A DNA stretch of 6,422 nucleotides, taken from positions 1-6,422 of the forward strand of contig DASZAE010000250.1 in the NCBI GenBank assembly GCA_035945515.1, given 5' to 3'. Positions 1 through 4,864 of the stretch are shown here, piece by piece (the first letter of the stretch is position 1; the number at the start of each line of letters is the position of its first letter). The DNA comes from RH2-MAG17b sp035945515. Its GTDB lineage: Bacteria > Acidobacteriota > Terriglobia > UBA7540. The position numbers and the translations under genes were made by a program. The notes beneath the pieces are model-generated. The model was given only the letters and a program-made list of their open reading frames with translations. It was not told the origin of the DNA and ran no database searches.

Positions 1-1945
1 CTCGGTCGTTGCCGTCATGGAAGGCGGCGAACCGGCGGTAATTGCCAATCCGGAGGGCGCGCGAACGACGCCTTCGGTGGTGGCATTTACCAAAACGGGC
101 GAGCGGATGGTAGGCCAGACGGCCAAGCGCCAGGCCATTACCAACCCGGAAAACACAATCTATTCGATTAAGCGGTTTATGGGCCGGCGCTTCGATGAAG
201 TGCAAGGCGAGATCAAAACGGTGCCCTACAAAGTGATTGCGGGGGCGAACGGCGACGTGCGCGTGCTGGCGCAAGGCAAGGAGTATTCCCCGCCCGAGAT
301 TTCGGCGCTGATCTTGCAGAAAATGAAGGATGCGGCAGAGCAATATCTGGGCGAAAAAGTGACCCAGGCGGTCATTACTGTGCCTGCCTATTTTAACGAC
401 AGCCAGCGGCAGGCCACCAAAGATGCGGGCAAAATCGCCGGCCTTGAAGTTCTGCGCATCGTGAACGAGCCGACGGCAGCGGCGCTGGCCTACGGCCTCG
501 ACAAGAAGAGCGACGAAACCATTGCCGTCTATGACTTTGGCGGCGGCACGTTTGACATTTCAATCCTTGAAGTGGGCGGCGGCGTGGTGGAAGTAAAATC
601 AACTAACGGCGACACGCACCTCGGCGGCGACGACATCGACAAGCGGGTAATGGACTGGATTGTGGAGGAATTCCGCAAGGATCAAGGCATTGATCTTTCC
701 AAGGACCGCATGGCGTTGCAGCGGCTGAAGGAAGCAGCGGAGAAAGCCAAAATGGAGCTTTCGACACTGCTCGAAACTGAAATCAACCTGCCCTTTGTTA
801 CGGCCGACGCTTCGGGACCCAAGCACCTGCTGTTGAAGCTCACGCGGGCGCGCTTCGAGCAAATGTGCGAAGACATTTTCCAAAGGTCAGTAGGCCCTGT
901 GAAACAGGCGCTGAGCGACGCCGGTGTTGGACCGGAGAAGATCAACGAAGTGGTTCTGGTGGGCGGCTCGACACGCATTCCCCGCATTCAACAGATCGTG
1001 AAGGACCTCTTCGGCGGCAAAGAACCGCACAAGGGTGTAAACCCGGACGAAGTGGTAGCCGTGGGCGCGGCAGTGCAGGCGGGCGTGCTGGGCGGCGAGG
1101 TAAAAGACTTGCTGCTGCTGGACGTCACCCCGTTGACGCTCGGTATTGAAACGCTAGGCGGCGTCTCCACCACGCTCATTCCGCGCAACACGACCATCCC
1201 AACCCGCAAGAGCGAGGTGTTCTCCACCGCGGCGGACGGTCAAACATCGGTTGAAATTCACGTGCTCCAGGGCGAGCGGCCGATGTCAAAAGACAACCGC
1301 ACGCTAGGTAAGTTTCACCTGGTTGGGATTCCACCCGCTCCGCGCGGCATCCCGCAGATTGAGGTGACGTTCGACATCGACGCCAACGGAATCCTCAATG
1401 TAATGGCGAAGGACAAAGGCACGGGTCAGGAACAGCGCATCACGATTACTTCTTCAAGCGGCTTGAGCAAAGAAGAGATCGAGCGCATGGCTCGCGATGC
1501 TGAAACCCACGCCGACGAGGACAAGCAGCGCAAGGAGGAGATCGAGATCAAGAACCGCGCCGATAATATGATCTACTCCACCGAGAAAACGCTGAAAGAA
1601 CACCGCGACAAAATCGGCGAGGCGGAAGCGAAGAATATCGAGACGGCCATCGAAGAAGCGAAGAAGGCGGTGCAAGGCAACGACACGTCGCAAATTACGG
1701 CGGCAGTTGAGCGTCTGACGCAGGCTTCCTACAAGCTGGCCGAAGCGATGTACAAACAGGCAAGCCCGGGTGTCCCAGGTAGTCCAGGCGGCGCCGCGGA
1801 TCAGGGAGGGCAAGCCGGATCGGCGGGTTCGGCCGGCTCGACCCCGGGCGGCGCTGATGGAGCGCGAGGTCAAGCGCAAGGCGCATCCGAAGGCGAAGTG
1901 ATTGACGCCGAGGTGGTGGATAACGACGAAAAGAAGACGAATTGA
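1..1945 (+). CDS. dnaK: Hsp70 chaperone DnaK, 5' end cut by the window
   Basis: ATP-dependent cytosolic Hsp70 chaperone; it binds exposed hydrophobic stretches and is driven by DnaJ and a nucleotide exchange factor. The reading frame is open from base 2 (SVVAVMEGGEP), which aligns with DnaK just after the phosphate-1 loop DLGTTN. About 13 N-terminal residues are therefore outside the window, and the ATG at 17 is an internal methionine, not the start. Counting from that Met: IKRFMGRRF with the catalytic Lys near 52, VPAYFNDSQRQATKDAG near 122, NEPTAAALAYG near 150, phosphate-2 loop DFGGGTFD near 173, NGDTHLGG near 197, adenosine motif VGGSTRIP near 315, interdomain linker VKDLLLLDVTP near 362. 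The substrate-binding beta domain and helical lid follow, then a Gly/Ala/Ser-rich tail (about 583-626) ending in the typical EGEVIDAEVVD. Visible length 647 residues, so the full protein is near 660, normal for the family. Stop TGA at 1943-1945. No frameshift or missing key residue. Its promoter is outside the window. Confidence 0.98.
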   Translation, partial: SVVAVMEGGEPAVIANPEGARTTPSVVAFTKTGERMVGQTAKRQAITNPENTIYSIKRFMGRRFDEVQGEIKTVPYKVIAGANGDVRVLAQGKEYSPPEISALILQKMKDAAEQYLGEKVTQAVITVPAYFNDSQRQATKDAGKIAGLEVLRIVNEPTAAALAYGLDKKSDETIAVYDFGGGTFDISILEVGGGVVEVKSTNGDTHLGGDDIDKRVMDWIVEEFRKDQGIDLSKDRMALQRLKEAAEKAKMELSTLLETEINLPFVTADASGPKHLLLKLTRARFEQMCEDIFQRSVGPVKQALSDAGVGPEKINEVVLVGGSTRIPRIQQIVKDLFGGKEPHKGVNPDEVVAVGAAVQAGVLGGEVKDLLLLDVTPLTLGIETLGGVSTTLIPRNTTIPTRKSEVFSTAADGQTSVEIHVLQGERPMSKDNRTLGKFHLVGIPPAPRGIPQIEVTFDIDANGILNVMAKDKGTGQEQRITITSSSGLSKEEIERMARDAETHADEDKQRKEEIEIKNRADNMIYSTEKTLKEHRDKIGEAEAKNIETAIEEAKKAVQGNDTSQITAAVERLTQASYKLAEAMYKQASPGVPGSPGGAADQGGQAGSAGSAGSTPGGADGARGQAQGASEGEVIDAEVVDNDEKKTN

Positions 1946-2009
1946 TGACCCCTCACCCACCCTCGTACATCGGGCGCCCTCTCCCTCCGGAGTCTGGGTG
2001 ACGACTGCG

Positions 2010-2079
2010 GTTGTAGCGGCGGCCTCTGGCCGCCGGTCTTTACGATTAAAAACCGGCGGCCAGAGGCCGCCGCTACAAC
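2010..2079. repeat. Palindromic intergenic element 1 (type A/A arms)
   Basis: Perfect 28-bp inverted repeat: left arm 2010-2037, right arm 2052-2079, separated by a 14-nt AT-rich loop (2038-2051). The ends read GTTGTAGCGGCGG inward on both strands. Each arm is itself palindromic (GGCGGCC-TCT-GGCCGCC, 2018-2034 in the left arm), so the DNA can form either one long hairpin or two small ones. It lies 64 nt after the dnaK stop. There is no T-run after the right arm on either strand, so it is not a standard intrinsic terminator. It is related to the elements at 4230-4310 and 4769-4857. REP-like or MITE-like are the best labels; it could also protect the dnaK mRNA 3' end (inference). Confidence 0.9.
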
Positions 2080-2115
2080 TCAAAAGCCGTAGAGGGGCGG
2101 CTAGAAATTTTCAAC

Positions 2116-2123
2116 AGAGGTGA
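2116..2123 (+). promoter_or_regulatory. Ribosome binding site of the small cysteine gene
   Basis: AGAGGTGA lies 4 nt before the ATG at 2128 and is a strong match to the anti-Shine-Dalgarno complement. It is the main evidence that the following short frame is translated, and it fixes the start. Confidence 0.75.
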
Positions 2124-2127
2124 ACTC

Positions 2128-2349
2128 ATGGGAAACGCGATTGAAATCGGAAGCACAGCGGTAGCGCACAGCGCGCAGGTAGGGGTCGAGTGCCCTCTTT
2201 GCCATTGGAAGCAGTGGGTCAACGTGCAACTGGAAAAGCCGCAGATCAATCATCCCATGGCGCTCGAAATCCGCCGCCAGCTTGAGGCGTGGATGGGATC
2301 GCGTTGCCCGGACCATTTGAACGTCATCCCGGCGCTGAGCAAGAACTGA
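2128..2349 (+). CDS. Small hypothetical protein with CxxC...CxxH pattern
   Basis: 73-residue protein that I do not recognise. The start is set by a strong ribosome binding site 4 nt upstream; stop TGA at 2347-2349. There is no signal peptide or membrane segment, so it is probably cytosolic. Four residues are spaced as in a zinc-binding site: Cys22 and Cys25 (VECPLCHW) and Cys60 and His63 (SRCPDHLN), joined by a 34-residue stretch containing a probable helix (MALEIRRQLEAWMG). His26 next to Cys25 is an alternative ligand. This suggests a compact zinc-ribbon or treble-clef-like fold (inference from spacing only). It follows dnaK on the same strand after a palindromic element and converges with the toxin gene, 7 nt away. 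A link to the chaperones rests on position alone. That it is a real gene is fairly sure; its function is unknown. Confidence 0.75.
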   Translation: MGNAIEIGSTAVAHSAQVGVECPLCHWKQWVNVQLEKPQINHPMALEIRRQLEAWMGSRCPDHLNVIPALSKN

Positions 2350-2356
2350 TTCGGAA

Positions 2357-2635
2357 TCAGAGGTTCTGGTAGATCACGCTGCGATGCCCGACCGCGTAGA
2401 GAGTAAGGGAACGGTCCATGTGATTTACCCAGAGGAGGATGCGGTAATCGCCAGTCCGCAGCTTTTGAAGACCTGCAAGAGCTTTAGGCATGTGGCGCAG
2501 AGGTTGTTGGAGACTTTCAGGGTGTGCGGCCGCCCATCGTATCTTTTTATCGACTTGCTTTTGAATGCTTTTGTCCAACTTCTTAAAGTCGTGTTCGAAG
2601 GTTCCCGATGCCGCGATACTGTAAAGCGTGAGCAT
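2357..2635 (-). CDS. RelE/ParE-family toxin of a type II toxin-antitoxin pair
   Basis: 92-residue basic protein of the RelE/ParE toxin superfamily, which are mostly ribosome-dependent mRNA endonucleases (RelE-like) or gyrase poisons (ParE-like); the sequence alone does not decide which. Visible family features: GTFEHDFKKLDKSIQKQVDKK (11-31, N-terminal helical hairpin), HPESLQQPLR (38-47), then the core strands LQKLRTGDYRILLWV (56-70), and the C-terminal GHRSVIYQ (83-90) with the conserved Gly-His-Arg. The chosen start is ATG at 2635; a TTG two codons upstream (2641) is possible, but neither has a clear ribosome binding site. The antitoxin gene lies upstream on the same strand, with a 100-nt gap that is longer than usual for such pairs. 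It ends 7 nt from the convergent small gene. Full length and apparently intact. Confidence 0.88.
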   Translation of the reverse strand: MLTLYSIAASGTFEHDFKKLDKSIQKQVDKKIRWAAAHPESLQQPLRHMPKALAGLQKLRTGDYRILLWVNHMDRSLTLYAVGHRSVIYQNL

Positions 2636-2735
2636 AATCAAAGGCTACTACGAAGAGCACCGCGGCCGGAACAACTTACAATTAGAAATTTGATGCCTTC
2701 GGGCCGAAACGAATAGTAGGTAATGGCTGAGCTTT

Positions 2736-2942
2736 TTAGAGCCCAAGTTCTCGTGCTAACTGATCGTATGGGCGGGTTTTTCCAGCAAGGTCTTCACGGC
2801 GGGCCTTGCGCAACTTGCGCAATAATCGAGGATTGCGGCTGATGAGGAAATCTTCTAGTTCGTCGTGGAGGTCTTCGAACTCAATGCAAACCTCCGCCAG
2901 CCTTTTCACGAGATGGGATGGAAGCTGCAAGGTTTGGCTCAT
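2736..2942 (-). CDS. Antitoxin of the RelE/ParE-type pair
   Basis: 68-residue protein with the usual antitoxin plan: a short N-terminal strand segment (SQTLQLPSHLVKRLAEV) that in related families dimerises or binds DNA, then a charged helical part (EFEDLHDELEDFLISRNP) and a basic C-terminal tail with RREDLAGKTRPYDQLARELGL, a tail type common in antitoxins paired with RelE/ParE toxins. The start at 2942 is supported by AAGGTGA at 2953-2947, five residues' worth of sequence upstream fits no coding pattern, and the longer reading from 3029 would cover the promoter. Its toxin follows downstream. It would be expected to neutralise the toxin and to repress its own promoter (family knowledge). It is divergent from dnaJ, 73 nt away. 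The exact antitoxin family cannot be named from sequence alone. Confidence 0.8.
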   Translation of the reverse strand: MSQTLQLPSHLVKRLAEVCIEFEDLHDELEDFLISRNPRLLRKLRKARREDLAGKTRPYDQLARELGL

Positions 2943-2962
2943 GCCGTCACCTTTTACATTAT
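2934..2962 (+). promoter_or_regulatory. Possible dnaJ promoter
   Basis: TTGGCT (2934-2939), a 17-nt spacer and CATTAT (2957-2962) each match the sigma-70 consensus at four of six positions, about 53 nt before the dnaJ ATG. The -35 would lie inside the antitoxin coding region. It is weak by sequence, but dnaJ needs its own promoter unless plus-strand transcription from dnaK reads antisense through the toxin-antitoxin genes. Confidence 0.35.
2947..2953 (-). promoter_or_regulatory. Ribosome binding site of the antitoxin gene
   Basis: AAGGTGA read on the minus strand, 4 nt before the ATG at 2942. It selects this start over the longer in-frame reading from 3029. It lies only 4 nt after the predicted -10 box, so a start of transcription at the usual distance would fall inside it and give a very short leader. 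Confidence 0.65.
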
Positions 2963-2987
2963 AAGCGCGGCGCCCGCACAAGTCCAA
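2958..2987 (-). promoter_or_regulatory. Predicted sigma-70-type promoter of the toxin-antitoxin operon
   Basis: On the minus strand a perfect TATAAT (2963-2958) is preceded, after an 18-nt spacer, by TTGGAC (2987-2982), a partial match to TTGACA. It is 15 nt upstream of the antitoxin start. Its -10 overlaps the predicted dnaJ -10 on the other strand. Confidence 0.55.
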
Positions 2988-3015
2988 GAGCCTTCGCGCG
3001 GCCAAATCTAAACTT

Positions 3016-4215
3016 ATGCCAGTCGGCACGCAAAAAGACTACTACGCCGTCCTTGGCGTTGACCGCAAGGCCAAGCCCGAAGCCATTCGCAAGGCTTACC
3101 GGCGGCTCGCGCGCAAGTACCATCCCGATCTCAATCCGGGCGATAAAACGGCGGAGGAAAAATTCAAGGAAATCTCCGAAGCCAATGAAGTCCTGAGCGA
3201 CGAAAAGAAGCGCAAGGTCTACGACAGGCACGGCTTTTACGCGGAGAATATTCCCCCGGAGGGTTTCAACTCCACGGCGCAGGCGCAATACGCGCAGAAC
3301 GCCGCCGAGCCAGGGTTTGATTTTTCCGGCTTCGACTTTTCCAATCTTGGGGGCCAGGAAGAGGAGCGGCAGCCTGGCGGCTTTGGTGGCGCTTTTCGCG
3401 ATATTTTTTCGCAGATTTTTTCGCGCGGCGAAGACCGCGCCAGCGAACAGGAAGGCACCCGGCGCGGAGCGGACATTGAGCATCACGTGCACCTGCGTTT
3501 CTGGGACGCTATCCGGGGCACGCAGATGCGCCTGACGGTGGCGCTGAAAGAAGTGTGCTCCACGTGCCACGGGACGGGCGCAAGCGGCGGCCCCGCCATC
3601 ACGTGCCCAACCTGCAACGGCACGGGAAAGCTCCAGCGGCAGGCGGGCGCGATGCGCTTCTCGGGTTCCTGCCCGGATTGCGGAGGCACGGGCCGCCGGC
3701 GTCCGCGCTGCCCCGTGTGCGAGGGCGCCGGCCTAGTGAAAAAGCCGGAGAGTTTTGAGGTGCGCATTCCTGCGGGCGTGGATACCGGCTCCCGCGTGCG
3801 CGTGCCTGGCAAAGGCAACGCGGGCGCGGGTGGCGGACCTCGTGGTGACTTGTATATTGTCACAGAGGTTGAGCGCCATCCTCTATTTGAGCGCAAGGGC
3901 GACAATATTTATATCAAAGTTCCGGTAACGCTCACCGAGGCGGCGCTCGGAGCGAAAGTGGATGTGCCCACGATTGATGGACCCAGCACTATCCGGATTC
4001 CTCCCGGCACGCAAAGCGGCCAGACGCTGCGCCTGCGCGGCAAGGGCGCTCCTTCATTGAGGGAAGCCGGCCTGCGCGGCGACGAATTCATCGAGGTCCA
4101 GGTGGCGGTTCCGCGCGTGGCGGACGAGAGAACCAAAGAAATTCTGCGCGAGCTTGCGCGGCTGAACCCCGAGGACCCACGGAAGAATCTTAACGCGGAA
4201 AGCGATAGGCAATAA
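3016..4215 (+). CDS. dnaJ: Hsp40 co-chaperone DnaJ (type I)
   Basis: Delivers unfolded substrates to DnaK and stimulates its ATPase in the cytosol. 399 residues, slightly longer than E. coli DnaJ. Domains in order: J domain at about 7-72 (DYYAVLGV...) with the essential HPD motif at 36-38; a Phe/Gly-containing linker at about 73-150 (PGFDFSGFDFSNLGG, GGFGGAFRDIFSQIF), less glycine-dense than in E. coli; a zinc domain with four CxxCxGxG repeats at 181-188, 197-204, 219-226 and 232-239, all eight cysteines present; C-terminal beta-sandwich substrate domains from about 245, including GDLYIVTEVERHPLFERKGD and the TIRIPPGTQSGQTLRLRGKG stretch. The start is the only in-frame one before the J domain, but it has no recognisable ribosome binding site. 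It is divergent from the antitoxin gene (73 nt apart) and is followed by a palindromic element and hspR. It is intact and pairs functionally with the dnaK upstream. Confidence 0.97.
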   Translation: MPVGTQKDYYAVLGVDRKAKPEAIRKAYRRLARKYHPDLNPGDKTAEEKFKEISEANEVLSDEKKRKVYDRHGFYAENIPPEGFNSTAQAQYAQNAAEPGFDFSGFDFSNLGGQEEERQPGGFGGAFRDIFSQIFSRGEDRASEQEGTRRGADIEHHVHLRFWDAIRGTQMRLTVALKEVCSTCHGTGASGGPAITCPTCNGTGKLQRQAGAMRFSGSCPDCGGTGRRRPRCPVCEGAGLVKKPESFEVRIPAGVDTGSRVRVPGKGNAGAGGGPRGDLYIVTEVERHPLFERKGDNIYIKVPVTLTEAALGAKVDVPTIDGPSTIRIPPGTQSGQTLRLRGKGAPSLREAGLRGDEFIEVQVAVPRVADERTKEILRELARLNPEDPRKNLNAESDRQ

Positions 4216-4229
4216 AAACATGACGACTA

Positions 4230-4310
4230 TTGGCTGTCGCGGCGGCCTCTGGCCGCCGGTTTTCAATAATAACGACCGGCGGCCCCCTTACGATAAGCCC
4301 GCCGCTACAA
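4230..4310. repeat. Palindromic intergenic element 2 (hybrid A/B arms)
   Basis: Imperfect inverted repeat between dnaJ and hspR. The inner stem is a perfect 10 bp (4251-4260 with 4275-4284) around a 14-nt AT-rich loop, the same loop length as in element 1. The outer stem pairs GCGGCGG (4239-4245) with CCGCCGC (4300-4306). Between them the arms do not match: the left arm carries the A-type GGCGGCC-TCT-GGCCGCC core, while the right arm, read on the minus strand, carries the B-type GGGCTTATCGTAAGGGGG insert seen in element 3. The octamer TGACGACT precedes it (4221-4228), as it does element 1 (1999-2006). It starts 15 nt after the dnaJ stop. Confidence 0.85.
4241..4263 (+). terminator. Possible weak terminator hairpin after dnaJ
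   Basis: Inside element 2, a 7-bp GC stem (GGCGGCC-TCT-GGCCGCC, 4241-4257) is followed by GG and then TTTT (4260-4263). This is terminator-like, but the T-run is short and offset, and the hairpin competes with the larger fold of the element. If active it would reduce read-through from dnaJ into hspR. Confidence 0.25.
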
Positions 4311-4343
4311 AATCAAACCCGAAAATTTTGCCCGGCGATTTCC

Positions 4344-4751
4344 ATGGCTAAACGAGGCAGAAAAACACGCAGCAAGGCCGGCTACATGATCAGCGCTGTG
4401 GCGGAGATGTACAACCTTCACCCGCAGACGCTGCGCCTCTACGAGCGCGAAGGGCTGCTCACGCCGTCGCGCAGCGACGGCAATACGCGCCTTTATACCG
4501 AAGACGATCTTGAGCAGCTTGAAGTCATTCTCAAGCTCACCCGTGAAATGGGCGTGAATCTGGCGGGCATTGAGATCATCTTGAACATGCGCAAGCGCAT
4601 GGTTGAGATGGAGCGCGAGATGAAGGCGTTTGTGGAATACGTGCAGAGGGAATTTGCCACGCGGCCTGCCGGTTCCGGCGCGCAGCCTGAAAATGCGCTG
4701 GTCCGGGTCGCACAACCCTACCTCAGCCGCACCGGGCGGGTGCGCTCATAA
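4344..4751 (+). CDS. hspR: HspR-type MerR-family heat-shock repressor
   Basis: DNA-binding repressor; in actinobacteria, HspR binds HAIR inverted repeats before the dnaK operon and uses DnaK as co-repressor, so free DnaK reports folding stress. 135 residues. A basic N-terminal tail (MAKRGRKTRSKAG) precedes the MerR winged helix: MISAVAEMYNLHPQTLRLYEREGLLTPSRS (15-44, with the HPQTLR recognition helix characteristic of HspR), then wing residues DGNTRLYTEDDLEQLE (45-60). VNLAGIEIIL (71-80) matches the HspR-specific 'NLAGI' segment, and a coiled-coil-like helix follows (MRKRMVEMEREMKAFVEYVQREF, 82-104). No metal- or drug-binding C-terminal domain is present. Start: ATG 4344 fits the family N-terminus; a TTG at 4230 would only add translated repeat sequence. 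The ribosome binding site is weak. It sits 128 nt after dnaJ, in the dnaK-dnaJ-hspR order known from other phyla. HspR is a much better fit than other MerR types, given motif and context. Confidence 0.9.
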   Translation: MAKRGRKTRSKAGYMISAVAEMYNLHPQTLRLYEREGLLTPSRSDGNTRLYTEDDLEQLEVILKLTREMGVNLAGIEIILNMRKRMVEMEREMKAFVEYVQREFATRPAGSGAQPENALVRVAQPYLSRTGRVRS

Positions 4752-4768
4752 TTAGAGGCGCAAGGATA

Positions 4769-4857
4769 GTTGTAGCGGCGGGCTTGTTGTAACGGGGCCG
4801 CTGGTATTTACTGAACAAAAGCCGGCGGCTCCGTTACAACAAGCCCGCCGCTACAAC
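4769..4857. repeat. Palindromic intergenic element 3 (type B/B arms)
   Basis: Inverted repeat with two 36-nt arms (4769-4804 and 4822-4857), 34 of 36 positions complementary, around a 17-nt loop. The ends are GTTGTAGCGGCGG as in element 1, but the arm core is the longer B type (GGGCTTGTTGTAACGGGG). Both mismatches (4802/4824 and 4796/4830) are G-U pairs in a plus-strand transcript and A-C mismatches in a minus-strand one. It fills most of the gap between the convergent ends of hspR and the permease, so it could act as a barrier between them. No T-run follows on either side. Confidence 0.9.
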
Positions 4858-4864
4858 ACAAGGG

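Noticed and set aside
1454..2083. 209-codon minus-strand frame opposite the dnaK 3' part
   Set aside because: It mirrors dnaK codons and ends in element 1; the product resembles no family and DnaK is certain on the other strand.
2078..2086. ACTCAAAAG as half of an HspR (HAIR) operator
   Set aside because: The matching left half is not present at the required distance; the sequence there is the arm of element 1.
1902..2123. Open frame over the end of dnaK and element 1
   Set aside because: It overlaps dnaK and its product is translated repeat (VAAASGRR-type peptide); there is no ribosome binding site or family resemblance.
2384..2716. 110-codon plus-strand frame across the toxin gene
   Set aside because: The minus strand encodes a clear RelE/ParE-family toxin here; the plus-strand product has no recognisable features.
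2959..3570. 203-codon minus-strand frame opposite dnaJ
   Set aside because: It is a shadow of the DnaJ J-domain and linker coding region with biased composition and no family resemblance.
4230..4343. N-terminal extension of HspR from a TTG at 4230
   Set aside because: It would only translate palindromic element 2; the HspR family N-terminus fits the ATG at 4344.
2010..4857. CRISPR array from the three repeated units
   Set aside because: The units are palindromes thousands of bases apart between genes, not short regular repeats with spacers, and no cas gene is present.
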